Below are positions 53,654 through 64,000 of a DNA stretch of 64,000 bases, piece by piece. The DNA comes from Rattus norvegicus (lineage: Eukaryota > Chordata > Mammalia > Rodentia > Muridae): contig NC_086031.1 of assembly GCF_036323735.1 (NCBI RefSeq), positions 43,076,225 through 43,140,224 on the forward strand, written 5' to 3'. The notes under the pieces are model-generated. The model did no database searches. It was given only the letters and a program-made list of their open reading frames with translations, and was not told where the DNA came from. A program made the position numbers and the translations under genes. Numbering within the stretch: the stretch's first letter is position 1; each line of letters starts with the position of its first letter.

Positions 53654-54500
53654 ATGGACAATTTTATAGACAGATACCAGGTACCAAAGTTAAATCAGGA
53701 ACAGATAAACCAGTTAAATAGTCTCATAACTCCTAAAGAAATAGAAGCAGTCATTAAAACTCTCCCAAACAACAAAAGTCCAGGACCAGATGGGTTTAGT
53801 GCAGAATTCTATCAGACCTTCATAGAAGACCTCATACCAATACTGTCCAAACTATTCTACAAAATATTAACAGAAGGAGCACTACCAAATTCCTTTTATG
53901 AAGCCACAATTACACTGATTCCTAAACCACACAAAGACCCAACAAAGAAAGAGAATTTCAGACCAATTTTCCTAATGAATATTGATGCAAAAATATTCAA
54001 TAAAATTCTTGCAAACCAAATTCAAGAATGCATCAAAACAATCATCCATCATGATCAAGTAGGCTTCATTGCAGGGATGCAGAGATGGTTAAATATTCAG
54101 AAATCTATCAAAATAATCCACTATATAAACAAACTCAAAGAAAAAAAAACACATGATTGTTTCGTTAGATGCTGAGAAGGCATTTGACACAATTCAACAG
54201 CCTTTCATGTTAAAAGTCCTGGAAAGATCAGGAATCCAAGATCTAAATATAGTAAAAGTAAATATAGTAAAAACCATATACAACAAACCAGTAGCCAACA
54301 TTAAATTAAATGGAGAGAAACTTGAAGCAATCCCACTAAAATCAGGGATTAGACAAGGCTGCCTATGCTCTCCCTTCCTATTCAATATAGAACTTGAAGT
54401 CCTAGCCAGAGCAATCAGACAACAAAAGGAGGTCAAAGGGATACAAATTGGAAAGGAAGAAGTAAAAATACCACTATTTGCAGATGATACGATGATATAG
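53654..54500 (+). pseudogene. L1 ORF2 reverse transcriptase domain remnant
   Basis: Two frames: 53654-54175 (173 codons; Ser-Pro-Gly-Pro-Asp-Gly-Phe at 42-48, then Phe-Arg-Pro-Ile and Asn-Lys-Ile-Leu-Ala-Asn) and 54153-54500 (Ser-Leu-Asp-Ala-Glu-Lys-Ala-Phe-Asp, Ile-Arg-Gln-Gly-Cys, and the catalytic Phe-Ala-Asp-Asp at about 54475). A one-base change in the A run at 54142-54150 shifts the frame. A stop follows the FADD box within a few codons. Catalytic Asp residues are retained although the gene is dead. Confidence 0.92.
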
Positions 54501-54599
54501 TTAAGTGACACCAAAGGTTCTACCAGAAAATTACTAAGCCTGATAAACAACTTCAGAAAAGTGGCTGGATATAAAATTAAACTAATGAGTTAAAGGATA

Positions 54600-56119
54600 A
54601 ACAAGCCGAGAAAGAGATTAGGGAAATGAAACCCCTGACAATTGTCACAAATAACATAACATACATCTGTGTGAATCTGACCAAGCGAATGAATGATGTG
54701 TATGACAAGAACTTCAAGTCTCTCAAGAAAGAAATTGAAGATCTCAAAAGATCTCCCATGTTCATGGATTGGCAGGATTAATATTGTAAAAATGGCCCTT
54801 TTGCCAAAAGCAATCTACAGATTCAATGCAATCCCCATCAAAATTCCAATCCAATTCTTCGTAGAGTTAAAAAGAACAATTTGCAAATTCATTCGGAACC
54901 ACAAAAATCCCAGAATAGTGAAAAATATCCTCAACAATAAAAGAACTTTTGGGGGTATCAGCATCCCTGACCTTGAGCTGTATTACAGAGCAATAGTGAT
55001 TAAAAATTGTATGGTATTGGTACAGAGATAAGCAGGTAGAACAGTGGAATAAAATTGAAGACCCAGAAATGAACCCACACACCTATTTGTCACTTGATCT
55101 TTGACGAAGGAGCTAAAACCATCCAGTGCAAAAAAGTTAGCATTTTCAACAAATGGTGCTGGTTCAACTGGAGGTAAGCATGTAGAAGAATGCAAATATT
55201 ATTGCCCTGTACAAAGTTTAAGTCCAAGTGGATCAAGGACATCTGCATAAAACCAGATACACTCAAACTAACAGAAGAAAAAGTGGGAAAGAGCCTTGAA
55301 CACATGGGCACTGGGGGAAATATTCTGAAGAGAACACCAGTGGATTATGGTCTAAGATCAAGAATCAACAAATGTGATCTCATAAAATTGCAAAGCTTCT
55401 ATTAGGCAAAGGACACTGTCATTAGGGCAAAACAGCAACCAACAGATTGGGAAAAGATCATTACCAGTCTTACAAGTGATAGAGGGGTAATTTCCAATAT
55501 ATAAAAAGAACTTAAGAAGTTCATCTTCAGAGAATCAAATAACCCTATTAAAAATGGGGTACAGAGGAAAACAAAGGATTGTCAGCTGAGGAATATTGAA
55601 TGGCTGAGAAGTACCTAAAGAAATGTTTGTTCAATATTCTTATCCATCAGGGAAATGGAAAACAAACAACCCTCAGATTCTACCTCATAGTATCAGAATG
55701 GCTATGATCAAATCTCAGGTGATAGCAGATGCTGGCGAGGATGTGGAGAAAGAGGAATACTCCTCCATTGTTGGTGGGATCACAAGCTGGTACAACCACT
55801 CTGAAAATCATTCTGGAGGTTCCCCAGAATATTGGACATAGTACTTCCTGAGGACCCAGCTATACCTCTCCTGGGCATATACCCAAAAGATGCTCCAACA
55901 TATAACAAGGACACATGCTCCACTATGCTCATAGCAGCCTTATTTATAATAGCCAGAAGCTGGAAGGAACCCAGATGCTCTTCAACAAAGGAATGGATAC
56001 AGAAAATGTGGTACATTTACACAGTGGAGTATTACTCAGCTATTAAAAACAATGACTTCGTGAAATTCATAGGCAAATGGATGGAACTAGAAAATATCAT
56101 TCTGAGTGAGGTAATTTAA
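54600..56119 (+). pseudogene. L1 ORF2 C-terminal region remnant
   Basis: A deletion near 54588 joins sequence distal to the RT box. 54693-55031 (112 codons) includes Trp-Ile-Gly-Arg-Ile-Asn-Ile-Val-Lys-Met and Tyr-Arg-Phe-Asn-Ala-Ile-Pro. 55190-55405 and 55832-56119 hold later parts; the last frame ends with Lys-Trp-Met-Glu-Leu-Glu-Asn-Ile-Ile-Leu-Ser-Glu-Val then a stop. Between these, the Cys-rich region (about 55680-55830) has lost several Cys/Trp positions. Confidence 0.9.
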
Positions 56120-56177
56120 TCACAAAAAGCCACACATGATATGCACGCACTGATAAGTGGGTATTAGCCCAAAATTC

Positions 56178-56234
<57 letters not shown>
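56178..56234. repeat. (AGT)19 microsatellite at L1 3' break
   Basis: Nineteen AGT units start 20 bases into the L1 3' UTR, followed by a few TTG units. The remaining L1 3' UTR is absent. Confidence 0.98.
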
Positions 56235-56252
56235 TGTTGTTGTTCTTGTACT

Positions 56253-56254
<2 letters not shown>

Positions 56255-56316
<62 letters not shown>

Positions 56317-56325
56317 TGTGTGTGT
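56255..56325. repeat. (CT)n then (GT)n compound microsatellite
   Basis: CT run 56255-56299 joined to GT run 56300-56325. Confidence 0.98.
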
Positions 56326-56463
56326 TTCTGTTTTTGACTTCAAATGTTTTACTCTATCATCTCTCTTTTGTCCTTCTGGAGCTGTGATAATGAGTGTCGT
56401 TTCCCTTGATTCTGCCCCCCATCTCCATTTTCATTTTACTTTTTTTCTGTTCTAAAGCTCAGT

Positions 56464-56505
56464 GTTGTTGTTGTTATTATTATTATTCTTACTACTACTA
56501 CTATT
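56464..56505. repeat. (TTG)n/(TTA)n/(CTA)n trinucleotide tract
   Basis: Short runs of three related trinucleotides. Confidence 0.9.
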
Positions 56506-56507
56506 TT

Positions 56508-57895
56508 GCATCCCAACGTGGTATCCCCTCCCTCCTCTCCTGCAACCTCCCATCCCCCTTCCATCTACCCCTCCTCCATTATTCTTTAGAAAAGGGTCAG
56601 CCTCTGTGGTTATCAACCAACCATGGCATATTAAGTTGCAGTAAGACTAGATATCTCCTCTTGTAGTAAGGTTAGACCAGGTTATTTATTAGTTGTAAAG
56701 CATCCCAAAGTCAGGTAGCATGGTCAGAAACAGCTCCTGCTCCCACTGTTAGGAGTCCTGCAAGAAGATCAAACCACACAACTGTAACATCTGTGGAAAG
56801 CCTAGGTCAGTCCTTTTCAGGCTCCCTGATTGGAGATTCAACCTTTATGACTCACTGTGGGCCCAGGGCTTCCTTTTTTTTTTTTTTTTTTTTTTTTTGT
56901 AGTGGGCTTAACCCCTCTGGCTCCTACACTTCTTCCACCTCTTCTACAGGATTCCCCAACCTCAGCCAAATATTTGGCTGTGGGTTTCTGCATCTATTTT
57001 TTATCAGTTGCTGGGTGAAACCTCTCTGATGACAACTGGGCTGGGCATAAATCTATAACAGAATAAATAGTATTAGGAATCATTTCAATGACAGTTTTCG
57101 CCAGTTGTGTTTGTTCTATCATCCTAGGTCTCTGGGCTGTCCAGCTTCTGGGTCCTTCAGGCAATGTCAGGGGTTGATGACTCTCATGGCATTGATCTTA
57201 AACTGGACCAGTCATTGGTTGGTCATTCCTAGCATTTTCGTGCCACCTTTACCCCAGCAAGTCTTGCAGGCAGTCAAAGATTTCGTGGCATAGTTGGTGT
57301 CCCAATTCCTTCACTGGAGGTTTCGCCTGCTTACAGAATATGTCCTGTTCAGGCTCTCTATTCTCCATTCCTAGGAGTCTTAGGGAGGGCCACCTCCATT
57401 GATTCCTGGGAGTTTCCTTTGCCATAGGTCTCTTGCTCATCCCAGAGATGCCTCCTAATTCCAGCTGTCTTTTCCGATATTCCCTCCATCCTCCCCACAC
57501 CTGAGTTTCCTGTTACCATCCCATTCCTGTTCCCCACTCCTGTCCAGTCCCCTCTCCCCATCTACCTGCAGTGTCTATGCTGTTTCCCGCTCTGAGTGAG
57601 ATTCATGTGTCTACTCGCTCCAGTCCCTTTAGCCTTCTTTGTTCCTGTGCACTGTAGCATGCTTATCCTGTACTTTATGGTTAATATCCACTTATAAGTG
57701 AGCACACAGCATGTTTGTCTTTCTAGGTCTGGGTTATCTTACTCAGGATGATGTTTTCTAGTGCCATCTATGTGCTGTGAAGATTCATAATGTCATTGTT
57801 CTTAACAGCTGAGTAATGCTCCATTGTGTAAATGTACCACATTTTTAATAGCGATTCTTCAGTTGAGGGAAATCTAGGTTGCTTTTAATCTTCCG
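56508..57895 (-). mobile_element. L1 (Lx-type) 3' UTR plus ORF2 end, minus strand
   Basis: The left end is ccaacgtggtatcccctccc and tagaaaagggtcagcctctg. The middle has gactggaccagtcattgg-type text (ttaaactggaccagtcattg) and gcaagtcttgcaggcagtca. The right end has ccacttataagtgagcacac, ttactcaggatgatgttttc and gctgagtaatgctccattgt, the antisense of the ORF2 C-terminus. A 25-base T run (56874-56898) is embedded. Faces the plus-strand L1 ending at 56177. Confidence 0.88.
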
Positions 57896-57899
57896 TTTT

Positions 57900-58133
57900 C
57901 AATTTCTGTCTCTTTCCTCCGGCAATTTAGCTCTGCCCCCGTCTCCCCCTAGTGAATCACTTCTGTAATTACAGTTTTCAGTCCCAGCAGGGTTTTATTT
58001 TTATTTTTATTTTATGGCCTCCTTTGAGATTTCTTGCATTTTTATTGATATTTATGTTTGTCTATGTCTCACCTTCCCGACTTTCTCTATGTATTTTGGA
58101 GAATATTTCAATTTGTTGTTCTAAAGTCATTTT
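57900..58133. other. No recognised feature
   Basis: T-rich unique-looking sequence. Confidence 0.4.
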
Positions 58134-58305
58134 CTGGACTGGAGAGATGTCTCAGCAGTTAAGAATATTTACAAAAGACCTGAGTTCTGTTTCTAGCACT
58201 CATAATATATCGCTCGTAATTGATGGCTTCATTTGGCCTCCATGAGCACCCCCACATATGTGGCATACAACTCCCATATATACTTGAATATAAATCTTTA
58301 AAATC
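58134..58305 (+). mobile_element. B2/B3-type SINE, diverged
   Basis: ctggactggagagatgtctc, agcagttaagaatatttaca (tRNA-like head), tgagttctgtttctagcact, then ggcctccatgagcaccccca and an A-rich end. Confidence 0.75.
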
Positions 58306-59425
58306 AGTGCCTACTATTCTGCTACTGAGTCGTTTACATGACCTGTTTCTGTTTGTCCTCTGAATGGACCATACTACCTTGTTTGTGTGGCTTGTGACTT
58401 TGTTGTCAATCAACATTATCCATAATGTTGAAACTCTAGCAATCTTGTTTTCCCCTTTGCATTGATGTCTTGGGTTGTCTCTGTGCTAAGGCCCAGCATA
58501 AGCTATAAAACTAAGGTTCCTGTTAAATTGTTTTCTGAGTCCATCCCATGCTGTGAGCATGGCTTGTGATTTTTAAATTATCCATATCTACGTGGTTGAC
58601 TTAATTGCCTTAGTCTTTTATTATTTTCTCCCAATGAGAAGAGAAGCCCAGAGTAGATAAACTGTACACTACACTTTCCAGGCTCCTGAAGTTAGTTTTG
58701 ACTTGATGAGTAGGAACCCGTAGAATGAATGCCAACAGTCATGCAATGTCTGCTCCTCTGTGAAGTTGCATTCAGCCACCAAGCACCCAGTTTAGAAGAT
58801 AAAGTCTAATTTATAATCACAGGCCATAGGGCTGGGGTAAGGGACAGGCATATGCTACTGTCCTGTGAGCTGAAACTGACAAATGTTTGCAATATATTGT
58901 TCAAGACATCCTGTTTCAGTTGCAAGATCCCAAATCACACATTAGACAGATTCTGTTGTGTATCTGCTGTCTGCATAGAGAAACAGATTTCTTTTCTTAA
59001 ACTTCCAACTCTGCTGTTGTCCCAGAACCCTCTAACTATTCTATCTTCCAGCTTGGAATAGAAGTTTCAGAAACATTTGGGTTTTTTCCCACTTAAACCT
59101 ATATGCTGGTTAGCTTGAGATATTCCTCCTGTGTCAAAAGACCACAGTTGTGAAGTTAGTGGGAAAAAGAGTCAAAGGTCCAGATATCTGAGTTCCAAGA
59201 GTCTGACCAGACCACAGACTGCACATATAGCTTGTGTGGGCTCTAGTATACATCAAGTAGATTGGTGTGTTGTAGCCTTCTTAGAAATGGTTGTAGTACT
59301 TTTATTTGGGAGGGTTCTTTTAGATTCCTCATAAGTTGATCTAACCACTTGTTAGTTGCTTGGTTTTCTTTTCATATCAAAGAGTTCACTTACCTAAATC
59401 CCGTTGCCATGAAAATGAACAACAG
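58306..59425. other. Unique sequence
   Basis: No repeat or exon supported over 1.1 kb. Confidence 0.4.
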
Positions 59426-59429
59426 GCAC

Positions 59430-59715
59430 TTGATCGATGTCTCAGTTAATAAAGTGCTAGCCATACGGGTGTGAGAACCTGAGCTTGGACCTCTGAAACT
59501 CATGGAAATCTAGATCCTGCAGTGTCCATCTGAAATCTGAATGCTCCGACATTGAGATAAGAGGCAGAGACAGGAGAATCACTGGATGTGCCTGCACTGA
59601 CTAGCCTGGAGTACACACTGGAAGAATAGCAGAGGCCCTTAAAGACAGGCGTGAGGTGACCTCCACACATGCACTGTAGCACATTCCTGACCTCTTCCAC
59701 CCCTTATGCAAAGAA
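59430..59715 (+). mobile_element. B4-superfamily SINE, diverged
   Basis: gatcgatgtctcagttaata, gagaacctgagcttggacct, gaggcagagacaggagaatc, gactagcctggagtacacac, gaggtgacctccacacatgc and cactgtagcacattcctgac, in the same order as the element at 29436-29740. Confidence 0.65.
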
Positions 59716-62290
59716 GCAAGAAGTGTTAGGTCTATGTATGGGTTTGTGGAGAACAGCATGAAACTCTCAAAATATTTATACTGACAAAATAAAAATAAAT
59801 GTAAATTTATTTACAACTTATTTCTGATAGTGGTATTTCATTTTTAAAATGGAAGTGAGCATTTTCGGCAATTAGAAATAAGTAACTTTGTTTAGCCAAT
59901 CTTTAGTGGAGGCTGACTTTTTTAAAAAAATGAAATAGAAGTATAATATAGAAGCAGGAGGCACTGTGGGATTGTCATGATGTTTCTGGTCAAGTACGTT
60001 TTCTAAAAACAATTAACTTTCAGATAGCTTTTTGTTTGTTTTTGGCTAAGTTTTTTGAAATATATCTTGTTACCAGTGAGATTTTTTTTTCCAATTTTCT
60101 ACTTCATGAAAAATGAACCAATATACATCTTGTCTGCACAACTCCCTTGAAAGTACAGCTCTCAGATCCAATACCAAGCCAGCAACTCTGGGGAAAACTC
60201 ATGAGGTAGAAATTGAAGTCTATAGTAAGGAGAATAAGAAGCAATCGGTTATAAACATGATGTGAAGTTTGTAATTTTCCTAAGGAGATATCCTCTGTTT
60301 AGGGGACTGGCTGAATTATTAAAAGAACTAAGAACAAATCAAGCAATTTAGATTATATAATATTAAATCCTGGGCTTGTAAAAGTATTTTTCACTATTTT
60401 TTATTTATTAAACTCACCTTTATTTGAAAAATGACAGCAGTAAATACAGCCTTGCTTTTGCTAGCAATTTCAGGCATAAAATCTTTTCAGTATCCAGTAA
60501 AGGTGGCAATAAAAAATAATTCCATCTAGAACAAAACTCGAGTATATTTGCAGGTTCCTTGCACAGTTTACTTGTGGAGGTCCATGTCTGAATACACATT
60601 CACTTGGGTTTTGATGGAGTTCTGTCGCAGGATCATACTCTAGTCTCTTCTGTTGTTCGAATGTCTCAAGTTTACTGGTCACTAAGAAGATAACAGTGAC
60701 TTGCTCATTCTTCGCTTACACCTCAGCATTCCGAGACTCTGTTCAAAGTATTGTGCAATGCATATATCTCATAACAACCACACAATCACTGAAGAAAATG
60801 GTCCAAATAAAGTCCCCAGTAGAGGGTCCACAGCTCTGCTCTACACAGTACTCACAATACTATAGAAAACGCAATACTATGACCCAGACATATTTTCAAA
60901 CTCACTGTGTGTTCTCTGCAGTCATGTGGCCCATCATTACTCCTGAATCCCAAGCCCTCATTCTTTACTACATCTCTTTATCCCTGGCTTGGAGCTCACT
61001 CTCAGGATAGTCCCTATTCCAAGGAGCGGGAGCAGTACCTGTAAGAAGAAACTTGAGAATCTTGACTTCTTGAATGAGCCCTCTCCTAGATGCTCAAGAT
61101 CATAAAGAGATCTAGAAAGCCATATATATCCTCTGTTCAAATGAACTTCATAGGTAAGAGTATCTGAACTGTTTATTTTGCCTTATTTAAAACTGTCCAT
61201 CTTCTTGTAGTTTGCTACGCGTACTACAGTTTAGCCACATTACCTTAGAAATTATGTCATTCTGCCAAGAAAGTTCTCCTGCTGCGCTTTCAGTTAGTAG
61301 ACTCCTATATACATGTTAGAGTTCATTCTCCATCATTTGAAGGTTTCCTTGTTGATTTGATTGGTAATTTCTTCCTTTCAAAATCCCAATTCTTGTCTTT
61401 TATTAGGTCCTCCATGGAATTTAAAATGATATTGAATTTTATTAATAATTACTTTCTAGGCCTGCCAGACCATGAGTTCCTAGGTAGCAGAGACTGCCTT
61501 CTATTCACATTTGGACCCTCATCTATAAGAAACATGAACTTCACAATTTGTACAGGTTCTTGAAAAGAATTGAATTTCATTAAAACAATAGGGTTTTCTA
61601 GACATCTTTGGGAAAAGCTGATATATTCTTGCCTTTATGAGAAGAGCTTATCAAATTTCCATATCTTCTCTCATCTCCACATCTCTTCTTTACCTATTTA
61701 GTCTTGAGTTCATGGTAAAATTGAAAGAAGCCCATGGTAGAGAATATATCCCTGCTTTTACCTGTCTCTGGCCTCCAGAGGAAAGCAGCTCGGCAGTGCA
61801 ATCCTGTGAAGTGGTAGGATGAACGGTACTCACTGCTGCGGTCAGAAGTCTGCAACATCCATTAGGTTGCCTACAACCTAAGCTCATGGCTTTCTCGGAT
61901 GCCTTTACTCCAGGATGTTCATGGACCCAGCTTCTGGATACAGTCCAAAGTCTACATTATCATCAAATGAATAAGATCTTTCTTTCCCTGAAGTGGAATG
62001 ACTAAGCATATTGTTGGTCTTCCTTTCGCATCAGACAGACTCTATTGCCTCAAGTCCCCTGTGTGGGTTGCAGCCTGTTAGGTTGACAGGGTTTAAGAAG
62101 CAGCATTGGTGGCTGCTGATCCTTTTACAGAGTTCCGGTTTTACAGAGTAATTGGAATCCCTCACAGGTGGAAACCTCCATGGATTCACACCCTGTCAGA
62201 TCCCTGGCCCTAGGTGCTCAGTGTTTTATTCTATTGTGAAAGATAGTTGGAAGAAGCAATATTCTTGAATTTGAGATATTCTAGGGAAAT
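59716..62290. other. Unique AT-rich sequence
   Basis: About 2.6 kb with no confidently recognised repeat and no convincing open frame (longest 104 codons, 60696-61010). A weak L2-like trace lies at 61470-61560. Nothing else seen. Confidence 0.4.
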
Positions 62291-62294
62291 GACA

Positions 62295-62700
62295 TTTGAC
62301 TAGAAAAGTTGTCTTAGTTATTTGTCTCATTACTACATCAAAGAATTGGACAAAAGCATCTCAAGGGAAGAAGGCTTCATTATTTATTTGTTTGATTATT
62401 TTGGATCACAGTTTGAGGGTATGATCCATTATGGTGGAGAAGTCACGAGAGGGGACTGCGAAGTGTCTGATTCCATTGTACCACAGTCAGGAAGCAGGGA
62501 GAGATGAATGCAGGTGTTCAGCATACTTTTCCTCCCTTTTAGTCAGTCTGGGACCCCACCTGTCCATGGGATGCTGCTGCCCACACTTGAGGCAGGACTT
62601 CCCACCTCAGTAACCTAATATGGAAACTCACTCAGAAATATGTCCAGAGATCTGTCTCCAAGACGATTTTAAATTATGTCAGGTTGACAATCTGAGATGT
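62295..62700 (-). mobile_element. Rodent interspersed repeat (family B), minus copy
   Basis: ggatcacagtttgagggtat, gatccattatggtggagaag, cagtcaggaagcagggagag, atgaatgcaggtgttcagca, gggaccccacctgtccatgg and cttcccacctcagtaaccta, ending ttatgtcaggttgacaat. Reverse of 9748-10130. Confidence 0.7.
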
Positions 62701-62852
62701 CTCTGGACCATCTCAGAGGCAGTCGATAGTAATTGTGTTTTCCCCAATTATCCCTTAAAGTTTATTGGATTTCTAATCATCTGTTTTTCAAGTGAATTTT
62801 CAAGCTTTTATGTTAAATGTCATGGACAATAGATAGTGGGTTAAGAAGGCAA
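62701..62852. other. No recognised feature
   Basis: Unique-looking sequence. Confidence 0.4.
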
Positions 62853-62860
62853 AAACTTTC

Positions 62861-62962
62861 CCTTTTTTTTTTTTTTTTTTTTTTTTTTAGCTGAGGACCG
62901 AACCCAGGGCCTTGCACTTGCTAGGCAAGCGCTCTACCACTGAGCTAAATCCCCAACCCCCG
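62861..62962 (-). mobile_element. ID element
   Basis: 26-base poly(T) then gctgaggaccgaacccaggg, ccttgcacttgctaggcaag, cgctctaccactgagctaaa and tccccaaccccc. Flanked by aaactttc (62853-62860) and aaactttc (62963-62970), with similarity extending into the T-rich side, a target duplication of at least 8 bp. Confidence 0.95.
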
Positions 62963-62970
62963 AAACTTTC

Positions 62971-63039
62971 CTTTCTTAAATGTTCTAGAACTTCATCCTT
63001 CTAGAAAAAAGCCAAAGAAATATAGATAATAAATTTTTT
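62971..63039. other. Short spacer, no feature
   Basis: AT-rich sequence between the ID element and the L1 5' region. Confidence 0.4.
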
Positions 63040-64000
63040 CAGCTAATTCTCAGTCTCACTAGGAAGATAGCCACTAAAAGAAAGCTCTGCTCTCCATTTC
63101 CTGGGCCACAGCTCTGTCCATATTCTGGAGACCTGCTGCTGTCTAGGACAACCAGGTGAGGTCCCCAAGCCACAAACTCCTTCCTGCTGGGTCCCCAGAC
63201 AAACCCAGCAACCAGGAGGTCTGCTCTGTCCCTTCTGCACTTCATTTCTAGCCCACACCTCTACTAGAGATCTGCAACCCTCAGGGACCACATGCTCTAC
63301 CTTCTTTCCTGGGAGCCTGCCTACCCCGTACAACCAGCAACCTGAAACCATCAAGGACCACCACTTCTGCCTACATACCTGAAAGCCTTGTGCCAGCAGG
63401 GACAGCCAGATCTATCTACAGTTCTAGAGGCCTGCTGACATCTGAGACTACCAGCTTTACCTATATACCAAGAGGTCTGTTCCTATCAGGTACCACCCAG
63501 TCTGCCAACACTAAGTACAACCATATGGCTAAAGGCCAGCATAAGAACAAAATTAACAAAAGCCAAGGCAGTATTTCACTATTATCCTACTACATCAAGC
63601 CCTAGATATCTTACCACACCAGAATCACAAAAATGACCTTAGATCCAAATCTTATGAAGCTGAGAGAGGTCTTTAAAGAGAAAATGAATAAATCCCTTAA
63701 AGAAATACAGGAAAATACAGTCAAACATGTGAAAGAAATGAATAAAACTAACTGTTCAAGATGTGAAAATGAAAATAGAAGCAATAAAGAAAACATAAAC
63801 CGAGACAATTCTGGAGATGGAAAATCTAGGAAACAGACCAGGAACTACAGACAAATGTATCACCTACAGAATACAAAAGATGGAAGAGAGAATCTCAGTC
63901 ACGGAGATACAATAGAAGAAATTAATACATTGGTCAAAAAAATGCTAAAGGCAAAAAGTTTCTAACTTAAAACATGTAAGAAATTTGGGATCCTATGAAA
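63040..64000 (+). mobile_element. L1 5' UTR and ORF1 start, truncated by window edge
   Basis: About 480 bp of GC-richer sequence with repeated short motifs (gacctgctgctgtctaggac, gaggtctgctctgtccctt, gagcctgcctaccccgtaca, gaggcctgctgacatctgag, gaggtctgttcctatcaggt) precedes the ORF1 start codon at 63525. These recurring gaggcctgctg-like units are internal repeats of the L1 5' UTR, the region that carries the element's promoter. Plus strand; the rest lies beyond 64000. Confidence 0.8.
63525..63965 (+). pseudogene. L1 ORF1 N-terminal remnant with one in-frame stop
   Basis: Begins Met-Ala-Lys-Gly-Gln-His-Lys-Asn, the usual ORF1p start. The frame meets TAG at 63603-63605 and then continues in the same frame to 63965 (TAA). 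After the stop comes the coiled coil (Lys-Glu-Lys-Met-Asn-Lys-Ser-Leu-Lys-Glu-Ile-Gln-Glu). ORF1p normally forms trimers through this coil and binds L1 RNA. Early stop and loss after 63965 make it non-functional as written. Confidence 0.88.

Larger units (their letters stand above)
52020..56177 (+). mobile_element. 4.2-kb L1 retrotransposon, 5'- and 3'-truncated, decayed
   Basis: Contains, in order, the C-terminal third of ORF1, the ORF1-ORF2 spacer, and most of ORF2 (endonuclease, reverse transcriptase, C-terminal region), then only about 20 bases of 3' UTR before a (AGT)n tract. Frameshifts and internal deletions break it into at least six reading-frame segments. It cannot mobilise itself. 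Divergence from rat L1 is moderate, older than the copy at 26331. Confidence 0.95.

Noticed and set aside
63040..63524. GC-richer segment as a CpG island promoter of a host gene
   Set aside because: Few CpGs, and it leads directly into the L1 ORF1 start, so it is the L1 5' UTR.
1..64000. An undescribed multi-gene system
   Set aside because: No cluster of intact genes, no conserved operon-like order and no unusual protein set exist here. All coding traces belong to L1.

Overview
The window is mammalian, non-coding, repeat-dense DNA, and the repeat types point to rat (Rattus) rather than mouse. Four tRNA-Ala/BC1-derived ID elements are present, each with a recognisable target-site duplication. 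There are also rodent B1, B2, B3 and B4 SINEs, Lx-type and younger rat-type L1 segments, rodent hAT elements and very many long (CA)n/(GT)n tracts. Repeat-family names come from my memory of consensus sequences; no database search was run.

I found no cellular protein-coding gene, exon chain, CpG island, rRNA, tRNA or CRISPR array. The only genuine protein-coding history is decayed L1 retrotransposon sequence. Most longer open frames are translations of microsatellites (poly-Ser/Leu from CT, poly-Cys/Val from GT, poly-Asn from AAC) or of L1 3' UTRs. The window is best read as intergenic or intronic sequence.

Layout: 1-1.1 kb holds tail-to-tail L1 3' UTRs. 1.4-5.7 kb holds SINEs, MIR, an Lx 3' UTR and a rodent repeat with an internal 20-bp minisatellite. 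5.8-7.8 kb is mostly unique with a homeodomain/POU-like motif cluster. 8.0-10.6 kb holds two ID elements, B3/B4, L2 and a (GA)n tract. 10.8-14.6 kb holds several L1 pieces of different ages, one split by a B4 SINE. 14.9-18.2 kb is largely unique. 18.2-21.4 kb holds an Lx L1, a B2, a 300-bp polypyrimidine tract and a B4. 21.4-25.5 kb is the longest repeat-poor part of the first half. 25.5-27.5 kb holds a retroposed A/G-rich unit and a young L1 with a perfect target duplication. 28-36 kb holds microsatellites, B4s, L1 3' UTRs and a three-layer nest (SINE, hAT, B2). 36-46.7 kb is mixed unique and repeat DNA. 46.7-49.7 kb is repeat-poor and AT-rich. 49.7-50.5 kb holds a probable twin-primed L1 and an ID element. 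52.0-57.9 kb holds a 4.2-kb plus-strand L1 with ORF1/ORF2 remnants facing an opposite-strand L1. 58-62.8 kb is mostly unique with SINEs. 63.0-64.0 kb is the 5' end of another L1, running off the window with a broken ORF1.

There is no pathway or operon-like gene set. The biology here is transposition history: L1 endonuclease/reverse transcriptase supplied the machinery that inserted the ID, B2 and other poly(A) elements, whose poly(T)-leading minus-strand copies and duplicated targets are directly visible. I did not find a previously undescribed biological system. The best leads are structural (nested insertions, one inverted L1, Z-DNA and triplex-prone tracts) plus four motif-based candidate regulatory segments.
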